Shown: positions 1 through 10,285, counted from the first letter of the stretch. The stretch: 64,000 nucleotides of DNA from Hydractinia symbiolongicarpus (GCF_029227915.1 NC_079883.1:9424001-9488000); one strand, 5' to 3'. Made by a program: numbers and translations. The notes: a model not told the origin generated them from the sequence alone.

Positions 1-248
<248 letters not shown>

Positions 249-269
249 GCATCTTACCAAACAAAAAAC

Positions 270-285
270 GGCTATTTTTATAGCC
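270..285 (+). terminator. H3 mRNA 3' stem-loop
   Basis: GGCTAT-TTTT-ATAGCC, followed by ACACA; identical to 4394. Confidence 0.95.
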
Positions 286-561
286 ACACATCCATAAAAA
301 ATATTACGGCTAGCTTTTTATATCAAACTTTGTTCTGCTTTCTGTTTAAATTTTATGCTACATAAAAATTTTATGCTACATAAAGTTTGACAATGTTAAA
401 AATATGAAGGGCAAGAAAAGTAAAAGCAAGAAAATAAGAAATTTAAAAACGAAAATACTTAAACTTAGGGAATCTAATCTTAAAATTACTCTTTTTTAAC
501 TGTTTAAGTGACTTAAACAAGTTTAACTTTGTACCAAGATAATGTTTTTTTGTAAATGTGT

Positions 562-577
562 GGCTATAAAAATAGCC
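562..577 (-). terminator. H1 mRNA 3' stem-loop
   Basis: 16-nt element on the minus strand, identical to 4686. Confidence 0.95.
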
Positions 578-609
578 GTTTGTTAATGTAATAGCCAGAT
601 ACACACAAA

Positions 610-1161
610 TTATTTTTTTGCGGTCTTCTTTGCTGCCTTTTTGGGAGTCTTTTTGACCTTCTTTGCTGCAGGTTTTTTAGCAACAGGCTTCTTTGTGGGT
701 TTCTTAGCTGCTGGTTTCTTAGCCGAGGCTTTCTTTGTGGCAGGCTTCTTTGCTGCTTTCTTTGGCGTGCTCTTCTTTGCTGGCTTCTTTTTTGGTGTAC
801 TTTTCTTTGCAGTAGGCTTCTTTGCCGTTGGCTTTTTTGCTGCGGCCTTTTTCTTAGGTTTTTCTTTTTTTACCTGACCTAGCTTGAATGATCCAGAAGC
901 ACCAGTGCCTTTAGTTTGAATCAAATCGCCTGATGTTACTCCTCGTTTAAGAGCCATTTTCAGATGATGATCTGAGTTTTCAGCAACTTTGTAATTTGCA
1001 TGAATATATTTTGTAATAGCTTGGCGAGATGAACCACCGCGTTCCTTTAGGGTAGCGATAGCAGCCTTGATCATGTCCACATATTTAGGGTGATCAGCTG
1101 TCTTCTTTGCAGCAGGTTTCTTCTTGGGTGCGATTTTCTTTGGAGAAGCTGCTTCACTCAT
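610..1161 (-). CDS. H1: Linker histone H1
   Basis: 183-residue H1 identical to the copy described at 4734. The first ATG of the frame is at 1161; the frame stays open 27 bases further upstream but only to a TTG. Confidence 0.95.
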   Translation of the reverse strand: MSEAASPKKIAPKKKPAAKKTADHPKYVDMIKAAIATLKERGGSSRQAITKYIHANYKVAENSDHHLKMALKRGVTSGDLIQTKGTGASGSFKLGQVKKEKPKKKAAAKKPTAKKPTAKKSTPKKKPAKKSTPKKAAKKPATKKASAKKPAAKKPTKKPVAKKPAAKKVKKTPKKAAKKTAKK

Positions 1162-1740
1162 TTTTAATGTTTTCTTACAACAATCCAACGATAAACGATG
1201 CTTGTTATCACAGTAGAAGTATACTAAACATTACCGTGTAAATGAGATATAATTTAAGACGGTGCGAAGTATGCGGACGTAAAAGTACCACTCCCGGGAA
1301 TTGATTTGGCGCGAAAACAGAAATGTGTGTTTCTGTACATCGTATAATGTCCGTTTTGGGTGCCGCGACTATGCGAAAGCATGTTAATTTTTATTTGTAG
1401 CACGACGCAATAGTCTGAAAGAGAAGCTGCTGGAGTTTGAGGTCTTCAGCATTACATCTACTCTGTTAATTTGGGCTTCTTCCGCGCCCGTGTTAGGATT
1501 TTCATAAAGCGTTCTTTGGTTTGCGTTGCGTATGTCGGCCTACATCATCGACACGGCCTGTTTCCGGCTATTAGGAGCAATTCATATATTGGGCACTGCG
1601 TTTCGACTTTTTTATTAGACCACAGTAAAAAAATTCACTCACAGAAGTCCCTTTCTTTCATGGCTACAAACACGAAGAATTCTGTCGTAAGTAAAACGAA
1701 TGCGCAAGCCAAAATAACGATGGGGCGAAGTCATAAGCAT

Positions 1741-1813
1741 GGCCCTGTGGCCCAATGGATAAGGCATCTGACTACGAATCAGGGGATTCCAGGTTCGACT
1801 CCTGGCAGGGTCG
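1741..1813 (+). tRNA. tRNA-Arg (ACG)
   Basis: 73-nt cloverleaf identical to the copy described at 5865. Confidence 0.96.
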
Positions 1814-2135
1814 CACTGTCGCATTTCGGCTGCATGGTCTACTGTGTAACGCGCGCGCACGTTCTGGCGTAATGCGTTGATAAACGGAATGTACGCAGTC
1901 ATATTGGAAAGTAATATCACGCACTTAGTATCGTCGCCTTTGTTAGCATTCATGTAAGTTACCATCCACTCGCTACAGTCGCTCTCCATCCTACGGCTAA
2001 ATCAACAGCCGTGATTTTTACTATGTCGCCGTCCATCCGTACGCGGTGACAGTTGTAAGCTTTACAGTAACGTGACATGCTCCACAAGCAGTTACGGTGT
2101 GTGGACGATGCCTATCATGGCAACGCTTGTTCTTT

Positions 2136-2320
2136 ATCGCTTCTCGGCCTAATGGCTAAGATCAAGTGTAGTATCTGTTCTTATCAGTTTAATATCTGGT
2201 AGGCCATTCTCTGAATGGTCAGTATATTAATCTGATTTTTGGCCTTGGGTCATGGAGGTGGATTCATTCACGCCGTGACCACGGGTTGCCTTGGTGTTGC
2301 ACTATTACCGATGGCGGCCC
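2136..2320 (+). ncRNA. U2: U2 snRNA
   Basis: Identical to the copy described at 6260. The Sm site GATTTTTGG is at 2234-2242. Confidence 0.95.
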
Positions 2321-2512
2321 ACATAAGCAATAAAAGAATAATAGCAGTCCTCTTTCCGACGGCACTCTGCATAGTCTACGGCGGGAACAAAACGCGTACA
2401 CTGGGGGAGAATACAGCCTATGCCCCGCGACACGGCAGTTTATAACACACTCAAGCCACAAGCATTAACAAACTTTGAAGGGTACCCTCATGCTACGGTG
2501 CAGTTCCAACTC

Positions 2513-2677
2513 ATACTTACCTGACGGGGAAGTAAAGACTGATCAATGAGGGTTTTCTTCCAGAGTGAGGCTCTTGCATTGCACTACGCTTGGGCTGACC
2601 TCTGCGATTACTGCAAACGTCAGTAACTCGACCGTACAATTTCTGGTAGTGGGGGCCTGCGTCCGCGCTCGCCCCCT
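2513..2677 (+). ncRNA. U1: U1 snRNA
   Basis: Identical to the copy described at 6637. The Sm site AATTTCTGG is at 2638-2646. Confidence 0.95.
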
Positions 2678-3028
2678 CCTTAAGTCAAAATGAATGAGCT
2701 TAGAAAAGTTGCGCGGCCAAATGTCGGTGGTGACTTAAACGCTAAGGTAAAACCTCGCTTGGCTGTTACGAAACGTGATTGCGATATAAGTCCTCGGAAG
2801 GCGGCGGAATTTTATTTTATTTGCCATTCCGTCAGGGTTATTGGATGATCGGCAATAGATCGAGTTTGTATGCATTTGAAAGCTCTTTTTTCTCGTACTA
2901 TCACCTGAAAATGTCGTAGGAAAATGTCATAGGAAACACTTTCAACAACCGCCACGTTCCTTAATTGTTATAACAAGAAATATATCACAGCACCATTGAA
3001 ATGAAAAGGCAACAAATGAAAATGAAAA

Positions 3029-3146
3029 GCCTACGACACCGGGAGTTCCCAGGCGGTCCCCCATCCAAGTACTATCCCGGCCCGACGATGCTTAACTTCC
3101 GTGATCAGACGAGAACGGGTGTGTTCATCGTGGTATGGCCGTAGAC
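3029..3146 (-). rRNA. 5S rRNA
   Basis: 118-nt 5S gene identical to 7153; the Pol III T-run is the TTTT read at 3028-3025. Confidence 0.96.
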
Positions 3147-3243
3147 ATTAGTAGGGGCAAATACGTGCAATTTATTTTGACGTTGTGATCAAATTTTTTT
3201 ATTTAATTTCTTTGAGTTACTTAGGACAAGGCGTATGCATGGA

Positions 3244-4372
<1,129 letters not shown>

Positions 4373-4393
4373 GCATCTTACCAAACAAAAAAC

Positions 4394-4409
4394 GGCTATT
4401 TTTATAGCC
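4394..4409 (+). terminator. H3 mRNA 3' stem-loop
   Basis: GGCTAT-TTTT-ATAGCC: 6-bp stem and 4-nt loop, 21 bases after the H3 stop, followed by ACACA. In animals such a hairpin binds SLBP and directs cleavage a few bases downstream instead of polyadenylation. Stem base 5 is A where the usual consensus has a pyrimidine. Confidence 0.96.
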
Positions 4410-4472
4410 ACACATCCATAAAAAATATTACGGCTAGCTTTTTATATCAAACTTTGTTCTGCTTTCTGTTTA

Positions 4473-4508
4473 AATTTTATGCTACATAAAAATTTTATGC
4501 TACATAAA
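4473..4508. repeat. 18-bp perfect tandem duplication
   Basis: AATTTTATGCTACATAAA occurs twice head to tail in the H3-H1 spacer. The same pair lies at the corresponding position of all 12 units. Confidence 0.9.
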
Positions 4509-4685
4509 GTTTGACAATGTTAAAAATATGAAGGGCAAGAAAAGTAAAAGCAAGAAAATAAGAAATTTAAAAACGAAAATACTTAAACTTAGGGAATCTA
4601 ATCTTAAAATTACTCTTTTTTAACTGTTTAAGTGACTTAAACAAGTTTAACTTTGTACCAAGATAATGTTTTTTTGTAAATGTGT

Positions 4686-4701
4686 GGCTATAAAAATAGC
4701 C
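4686..4701 (-). terminator. H1 mRNA 3' stem-loop
   Basis: GGCTAT-TTTT-ATAGCC on the minus strand, 32 bases after the H1 stop. It is followed by an A-run ending in CATT, a motif shared downstream of the other histone stem-loops. Confidence 0.96.
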
Positions 4702-4733
4702 GTTTGTTAATGTAATAGCCAGATACACACAAA

Positions 4734-5285
4734 TTATTTTTTTGCGGTCTTCTTTGCTGCCTTTTTGGGAGTCTTTTTGACCTTCTTTGCTGCAGGTTTT
4801 TTAGCAACAGGCTTCTTTGTGGGTTTCTTAGCTGCTGGTTTCTTAGCCGAGGCTTTCTTTGTGGCAGGCTTCTTTGCTGCTTTCTTTGGCGTGCTCTTCT
4901 TTGCTGGCTTCTTTTTTGGTGTACTTTTCTTTGCAGTAGGCTTCTTTGCCGTTGGCTTTTTTGCTGCGGCCTTTTTCTTAGGTTTTTCTTTTTTTACCTG
5001 ACCTAGCTTGAATGATCCAGAAGCACCAGTGCCTTTAGTTTGAATCAAATCGCCTGATGTTACTCCTCGTTTAAGAGCCATTTTCAGATGATGATCTGAG
5101 TTTTCAGCAACTTTGTAATTTGCATGAATATATTTTGTAATAGCTTGGCGAGATGAACCACCGCGTTCCTTTAGGGTAGCGATAGCAGCCTTGATCATGT
5201 CCACATATTTAGGGTGATCAGCTGTCTTCTTTGCAGCAGGTTTCTTCTTGGGTGCGATTTTCTTTGGAGAAGCTGCTTCACTCAT
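4734..5285 (-). CDS. H1: Linker histone H1
   Basis: Binds linker DNA at the nucleosome entry and exit site and compacts chromatin. 183 residues: a short basic N-tail with an SPKK motif (residues 6-9), a winged-helix H15 globular domain at about 24-97 (from DHPKYVDMI to GSFKLG), and a long Lys/Ala/Pro tail from about 98 on, with repeated AKKP and STPKK units typical of CDK-phosphorylated H1 tails. The start is the first ATG (MSEAAS); the frame extends 27 bases further upstream only to a TTG. It is convergent with H3 and ends in its own stem-loop. The promoter carries a perfect E2F-type site and an AAACACA H1 box. Confidence 0.98.
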   Translation of the reverse strand: MSEAASPKKIAPKKKPAAKKTADHPKYVDMIKAAIATLKERGGSSRQAITKYIHANYKVAENSDHHLKMALKRGVTSGDLIQTKGTGASGSFKLGQVKKEKPKKKAAAKKPTAKKPTAKKSTPKKKPAKKSTPKKAAKKPATKKASAKKPAAKKPTKKPVAKKPAAKKVKKTPKKAAKKTAKK

Positions 5286-5500
5286 TTTTAATGTTTTCTT
5301 ACAACAATCCAACGATAAACGATGCTTGTTATCACAGTAGAAGTATACTAAACATTACCGTGTAAATGAGATATAATTTAAGACGGTGCGAAGTATGCGG
5401 ACGTAAAAGTACCACTCCCGGGAATTGATTTGGCGCGAAAACAGAAATGTGTGTTTCTGTACATCGTATAATGTCCGTTTTGGGTGCCGCGACTATGCGA
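5286..5500 (-). promoter_or_regulatory. H1 promoter region
   Basis: Read on the minus strand upstream of the H1 ATG: a TATA-like ATTATAT (plus strand 5371-5377), a palindromic E2F consensus TTTGGCGCGAAA (5429-5440) and AAACACA (5450-5456), the H1-specific AC box known from animal H1 promoters. Order and spacing (TATA about 90, AC box about 165 bases before the ATG) match H1 promoters elsewhere. Site identity is inferred from motif match only. Confidence 0.65.
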
Positions 5501-5864
5501 AAGCATGTTAATTTTTATTTGTAGCACGACGCAATAGTCTGAAAGAGAAGCTGCTGGAGTTTGAGGTCTTCAGCATTACATCTACTCTGTTAATTTGGGC
5601 TTCTTCCGCGCCCGTGTTAGGATTTTCATAAAGCGTTCTTTGGTTTGCGTTGCGTATGTCGGCCTACATCATCGACACGGCCTGTTTCCGGCTATTAGGA
5701 GCAATTCATATATTGGGCACTGCGTTTCGACTTTTTTATTAGACCACAGTAAAAAAATTCACTCACAGAAGTCCCTTTCTTTCATGGCTACAAACACGAA
5801 GAATTCTGTCGTAAGTAAAACGAATGCGCAAGCCAAAATAACGATGGGGCGAAGTCATAAGCAT
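5501..5864. other. Unassigned stretch between the H1 promoter and tRNA-Arg
   Basis: 364 bases, GC-richer than the histone spacers and present in every unit that keeps H1 and tRNA. I recognise no gene. A 7-bp hairpin (5553-5574) is followed by AATTTGGG (5592-5599), an Sm-site-like string, and a short GC hairpin. That is not enough to call an snRNA. Confidence 0.4.
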
Positions 5865-5937
5865 GGCCCTGTGGCCCAATGGATAAGGCATCTGACTACG
5901 AATCAGGGGATTCCAGGTTCGACTCCTGGCAGGGTCG
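5865..5937 (+). tRNA. tRNA-Arg (ACG)
   Basis: 73-nt cloverleaf. Acceptor GGCCCTG pairs with CAGGGTC; the anticodon stem TCTGA/TCAGG closes the loop CTACGAA, giving anticodon ACG (read ICG after deamination; arginine CGN codons). The T-arm is CCAGG-TTCGACT-CCTGG. Internal Pol III A box (TGGCCCAATGG) and B box (GGTTCGACTCC) are both intact. No intron; CCA is not encoded, as normal for eukaryotes. The first run of four or more T lies only about 200 bases downstream (6139-6143). Confidence 0.97.
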
Positions 5938-6259
5938 CACTGTCGCATTTCGGCTGCATGGTCTACTGTGTAACGCGCGCGCACGTTCTGGCGTAATGCG
6001 TTGATAAACGGAATGTACGCAGTCATATTGGAAAGTAATATCACGCACTTAGTATCGTCGCCTTTGTTAGCATTCATGTAAGTTACCATCCACTCGCTAC
6101 AGTCGCTCTCCATCCTACGGCTAAATCAACAGCCGTGATTTTTACTATGTCGCCGTCCATCCGTACGCGGTGACAGTTGTAAGCTTTACAGTAACGTGAC
6201 ATGCTCCACAAGCAGTTACGGTGTGTGGACGATGCCTATCATGGCAACGCTTGTTCTTT
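5938..6259. promoter_or_regulatory. tRNA-U2 spacer with presumed U2 promoter
   Basis: 322 bases. It should contain the distal and proximal sequence elements of the Pol II U2 gene in its last ~100 bases, but I cannot assign them by eye. It also holds the first T5 run after the tRNA (6139-6143). No gene seen. Confidence 0.4.
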
Positions 6260-6444
6260 ATCGCTTCTCGGCCTAATGGCTAAGATCAAGTGTAGTATCT
6301 GTTCTTATCAGTTTAATATCTGGTAGGCCATTCTCTGAATGGTCAGTATATTAATCTGATTTTTGGCCTTGGGTCATGGAGGTGGATTCATTCACGCCGT
6401 GACCACGGGTTGCCTTGGTGTTGCACTATTACCGATGGCGGCCC
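6260..6444 (+). ncRNA. U2: U2 snRNA
   Basis: Spliceosomal RNA that pairs with the intron branch site. The 5' end ATCGCTTCTCGG is near-invariant; GTGTAGTATCTG contains the branch-site-pairing GUAGUA, followed by the conserved TTCTTATCAGTTTAATATCTG. Stem IIb (GGCCATTC/GAATGGTC), the TATATTAA string and the Sm site GATTTTTGG (6358-6366) follow. Stem-loop IV closes with GGGTTGCC/GGCGGCCC and its loop region contains TTGCACTA. About 185 nt, close to the 187-190 nt of other animals. The 3' end is set at the base of stem IV and may be off by a few bases. Confidence 0.96.
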
Positions 6445-6636
6445 ACATAAGCAATAAAAGAATAATAGCAGTCCTCTTTCCGACGGCACTCTGCATAGTC
6501 TACGGCGGGAACAAAACGCGTACACTGGGGGAGAATACAGCCTATGCCCCGCGACACGGCAGTTTATAACACACTCAAGCCACAAGCATTAACAAACTTT
6601 GAAGGGTACCCTCATGCTACGGTGCAGTTCCAACTC

Positions 6637-6801
6637 ATACTTACCTGACGGGGAAGTAAAGACTGATCAATGAGGGTTTTCTTCCAGAGTGAGGCTCTTG
6701 CATTGCACTACGCTTGGGCTGACCTCTGCGATTACTGCAAACGTCAGTAACTCGACCGTACAATTTCTGGTAGTGGGGGCCTGCGTCCGCGCTCGCCCCC
6801 T
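6637..6801 (+). ncRNA. U1: U1 snRNA
   Basis: Spliceosomal RNA that recognises 5' splice sites through its 5' end ATACTTACCTG, present exactly. Stem-loop I contains GATCAATGAGG; the loop II sequence is ATTGCACTAC (U1A/SNF site); CTGACC(T)CTGCGATT is the conserved joining segment. Stem III is TTACTG/CAGTAA, the Sm site AATTTCTGG, and stem IV GGGGGC...GCCCCC. About 165 nt, like human U1 (164). The 192-base gap to U2 is presumed to hold its promoter. The loop I sequence departs from the usual GATCACGAAG bound by U1-70K. Confidence 0.96.
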
Positions 6802-7152
6802 CCTTAAGTCAAAATGAATGAGCTTAGAAAAGTTGCGCGGCCAAATGTCGGTGGTGACTTAAACGCTAAGGTAAAACCTCGCTTGGCTGTTACGAAACGT
6901 GATTGCGATATAAGTCCTCGGAAGGCGGCGGAATTTTATTTTATTTGCCATTCCGTCAGGGTTATTGGATGATCGGCAATAGATCGAGTTTGTATGCATT
7001 TGAAAGCTCTTTTTTCTCGTACTATCACCTGAAAATGTCGTAGGAAAATGTCATAGGAAACACTTTCAACAACCGCCACGTTCCTTAATTGTTATAACAA
7101 GAAATATATCACAGCACCATTGAAATGAAAAGGCAACAAATGAAAATGAAAA
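6802..7152. other. U1-5S spacer
   Basis: 351 bases between the 3' ends of U1 and 5S. It begins with a sequence that could serve as the snRNA 3' box (GTCAAAATGAATGAG, about 6809-6823) and near its end has two near-identical 13-mers, AAAATGTCGTAGG and AAAATGTCATAGG. No gene seen. Confidence 0.45.
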
Positions 7153-7270
7153 GCCTACGACACCGGGAGTTCCCAGGCGGTCCCCCATCCAAGTACTATC
7201 CCGGCCCGACGATGCTTAACTTCCGTGATCAGACGAGAACGGGTGTGTTCATCGTGGTATGGCCGTAGAC
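7153..7270 (-). rRNA. 5S rRNA
   Basis: Large-subunit ribosomal RNA transcribed by Pol III. On the minus strand it starts GTCTACGGCCATACCACG and ends GGTGTCGTAGGC; the termini pair as helix I. The internal control region (AAGTTAAGCATCG, then GGATGGGGGACC) is typical of animals. 118 nt against the usual 119-121. A TTTT terminator follows at once (7152-7149). It lies 315 bases upstream in plus coordinates of the H2A stop and is transcribed away from it. Confidence 0.97.
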
Positions 7271-7429
7271 ATTAGTAGGGGCAAATACGTGCAATTTATT
7301 TTGACGTTGTGATCAAATTTTTTTATTTAATTTCTTTGAGTTACTTAGGACAAGGCGTATGCATGGATTATCTATTAGACTTTAAGGTTATAGTTTTGTG
7401 AAAAAAACAATGTTTTTTTAAAGATGTGT

Positions 7430-7445
7430 GGCTATAAAAATAGCC
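7430..7445 (-). terminator. H2A mRNA 3' stem-loop
   Basis: GGCTAT-TTTT-ATAGCC on the minus strand, 22 bases after the H2A stop; followed by ACACATCTTTAAAAAAACAT. Confidence 0.96.
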
Positions 7446-7467
7446 GTTGTTTTCTGAGTGTAGCGGT

Positions 7468-7848
7468 TTACTTCTTCTGTCCTTTGTCGTTCTTCTTTGG
7501 GAGTAAGACAGCTTGAATGTTTGGCAAAACACCACCAGCTGCAATGGTTACACCGCTCAAAAGTTTGTTTAATTCTTCATCATTACGAACAGCCAATTGT
7601 AAATGTCTTGGAATAATCCTAGCTTTTTTGTTGTCTCTTGCTGCGTTACCAGCCAACTCCAATATCTCAGCAGATAAATATTCCAAGACGGCTGCTAAGT
7701 AAACTGGTGCTCCAGATCCAATTCGGTTAGCATAGTGCCCTCTACGAAGGAATCTATGCACTCTACCGACTGGAAATTGAAGTCCAGCTCTTGAGGATCT
7801 TGTCTTGGCTTTAGCCTTAGCTTTTCCACCTTTTCCACGTCCAGACAT
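7468..7848 (-). CDS. H2A: Histone H2A
   Basis: Core histone forming a dimer with H2B. 126 residues: N-tail [21 protein letters not shown]; histone fold from about 26 to 92 with [12 protein letters not shown]; acidic-patch residues in the AEILELAG and NDEELN segments; docking domain [15 protein letters not shown]; short C-tail KNDKGQKK. There is no SQ(E/D) motif, so it is not an H2A.X, and the sequence is not of H2A.Z type. Intronless, head-to-head with H2B across a 284-bp promoter, 3' end set by its stem-loop. Confidence 0.99.
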   Translation of the reverse strand: MSGRGKGGKAKAKAKTRSSRAGLQFPVGRVHRFLRRGHYANRIGSGAPVYLAAVLEYLSAEILELAGNAARDNKKARIIPRHLQLAVRNDEELNKLLSGVTIAAGGVLPNIQAVLLPKKNDKGQKK

Positions 7849-8132
7849 AACTGCGATTTGATTTGTAAGTTAATACAAAAACGTACGAATATTTAACGTA
7901 AGTGTTAACGAAATAAACTTTACTCGTTTTTTCATCATAAAAATAGGATCGAAATCATGTTTTTTTAACCAATCATAATTAAGTATTAAACAAAAGATTT
8001 TTTTTTTAACCAATTAAATTGCGTATCGGCGTTTTCGGATCGAATTCGATCCGATTTTTTTACTTATAAACAAAAAGTTTTGACTTGCAGTTTAATGCTT
8101 ATTTACAAGTTAAGTAGCAAAAATTTTTAACC
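7849..8132. promoter_or_regulatory. Divergent H2A/H2B promoter
   Basis: 284 bases shared by the two genes. Two CCAAT boxes at 7969-7973 and 8010-8014, a perfect 20-bp palindrome TCGGATCGAATTCGATCCGA at 8035-8054, and an H2B TATA box TATAAA at 8065-8070, 63 bases before the H2B ATG. A clear H2A TATA was not found; AT-rich candidates occur around 7905-7915. Confidence 0.75.
8035..8054. promoter_or_regulatory. 20-bp perfect palindrome in the H2A/H2B promoter
   Basis: TCGGATCGAATTCGATCCGA equals its own reverse complement. It sits 11 bases before the H2B TATA box and is kept in all promoter copies, including the broken one of R7. Confidence 0.85.
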
Positions 8133-8537
8133 ATGTCTGACGCAGCAGCTAAAGGAGGAAAACAGGCACCTAAAGTAGCCAAGAAAGGTGAAAAAAGAGC
8201 CGGCAAAAAAGGAGGAAAGATTGGTGGAACTGGTGAAAAGAAACGCAAGAGAAAGAGAAAGGAAAGTTATGCTATTTACATCTACAATGTTTTGAAACAA
8301 GTTCACCCAGATGTCGGAGTTTCAAGCAAAGCTATGAGCATCATGAACTCATTTGTCAACGACATCTTTGAGCGCATTGCTTCCGAAGCTTCGCGTTTGG
8401 CTCTTCAAAACAAAAAGTCGACCATCTCTTCTCGTGAAATTCAAACCGCAGTACGTCTTCTCTTGCCTGGAGAACTTGCAAAACACGCAGTCAGTGAAGG
8501 AACAAAAGCCGTCACAAAATACACAAGCAGCAAGTAA
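8133..8537 (+). CDS. H2B: Histone H2B
   Basis: Core histone, partner of H2A. 134 residues, somewhat longer than the vertebrate 126 because of a Lys/Gly-rich N-tail (residues 1-36). A basic [10 protein letters not shown] stretch (37-46) precedes the fold that starts [18 protein letters not shown]. The C-terminal helix [16 protein letters not shown] includes the lysine that is ubiquitylated in other species. Intronless; start context is ACCATGT. Head-to-head with H2A, convergent with H4. Confidence 0.99.
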   Translation: MSDAAAKGGKQAPKVAKKGEKRAGKKGGKIGGTGEKKRKRKRKESYAIYIYNVLKQVHPDVGVSSKAMSIMNSFVNDIFERIASEASRLALQNKKSTISSREIQTAVRLLLPGELAKHAVSEGTKAVTKYTSSK

Positions 8538-8560
8538 ACCAACGTCTACCAAACACAAAC

Positions 8561-8576
8561 GGTCTTTTTTAAGACC
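8561..8576 (+). terminator. H2B mRNA 3' stem-loop
   Basis: GGTCTT-TTTT-AAGACC, 24 bases after the stop. Unlike the other four genes its 5' stem arm fits the usual GGYYYU consensus. Followed by ACACATCTTTAAAAAAACAT. Confidence 0.96.
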
Positions 8577-8959
8577 ACACATCTTTAAAAAAACATTTAC
8601 TTGGCGTCACTACAAGTTAACCGAAGTTAATAAAACTTCTAAATAATGTGCTTAAGAACACTAGCCTACATTTAAAATACTTCCCCATGTGTGTGTGTGG
8701 ATTAGCTTCACTTTTCATACGTATTATTAGCTGTACTTGCAGAAAAGACAAGTACATTGATCCATGTTATTGCTTACATTTAACTTAACCCAGCTTTTCA
8801 CGGAAACACTCCCAGGCAAATTAACCCTACAAAGTATTTCTAAATTTTTTTTGTGTCATATATGACATAGTATCGTATAGCAATAAATGTAACTGTGACA
8901 AGACTTTACACATTGTGTAATTTGGAAGCGTGCACAAAGTAATGTTTTAAAAGATTTGT

Positions 8960-8975
8960 GGCTATAAAAATAGCC
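8960..8975 (-). terminator. H4 mRNA 3' stem-loop
   Basis: GGCTAT-TTTT-ATAGCC on the minus strand, 24 bases after the H4 stop; followed by ACAAATCTTTTAAAACATTA. Confidence 0.96.
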
Positions 8976-8999
8976 GTTTTTGTTGAGCAATGACAACGC

Positions 9000-10248
<1,249 letters not shown>

Positions 10249-10269
10249 GCATCTTACCAAACAAAAAAC

Positions 10270-10285
10270 GGCTATTTTTATAGCC
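10270..10285 (+). terminator. H3 mRNA 3' stem-loop
   Basis: Identical to 4394. Confidence 0.95.

Larger units (their letters stand above)
4373..4733. other. H3-H1 convergent spacer
   Basis: 361 AT-rich bases holding two facing stem-loops (4394, 4686), a perfect 18-bp tandem duplication (4473-4490 and 4491-4508), a dyad GTTTAAGT-G-ACTTAAAC (4626-4642) and a 31-codon lysine-rich ORF (4528-4623, plus strand) for which no function is evident. The same content follows H3 in every unit. Confidence 0.8.
8538..8999. other. H2B-H4 convergent spacer
   Basis: 462 AT-rich bases with two facing stem-loops (8561, 8960). Between them lie a GTGTGTGTGTG run (about 8689-8699), an 8-bp hairpin TGTACTTG/CAAGTACA (8732-8756) and a 14-bp perfect palindrome TGTCATATATGACA (8854-8867). 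No gene seen. Confidence 0.75.

Noticed and set aside
641-877. Open frame of 78 codons opposite H1
   Set aside because: Antisense shadow of the Lys/Ala-rich H1 tail; Phe/Gly/Ala-rich product, no start signals, changes length with the H1 allele.
1471-1872. 133-codon plus-strand frame over the tRNA-Arg region
   Set aside because: Runs straight through the tRNA gene and has no recognisable domain; it begins at a non-ATG codon. Treated as chance.
1639-1989. 116-codon minus-strand frame over the tRNA-Arg region
   Set aside because: Antisense to the tRNA; the RSRTWNPLIRSQ-like part is translated tRNA sequence, a known source of false protein hits.
2239-2445. 68-codon frame covering the 3' half of U2
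   Set aside because: Lies on the U2 snRNA and its flank; explained by the RNA gene.
5286-5312. N-terminal extension of H1 (nine residues)
   Set aside because: The upstream codon is TTG, not ATG; the first ATG gives the typical MS- start of H1.
8349-8646. 77- and 97-codon frames overlapping the H2B end
   Set aside because: Shadows of H2B running into the 3' stem-loop region.
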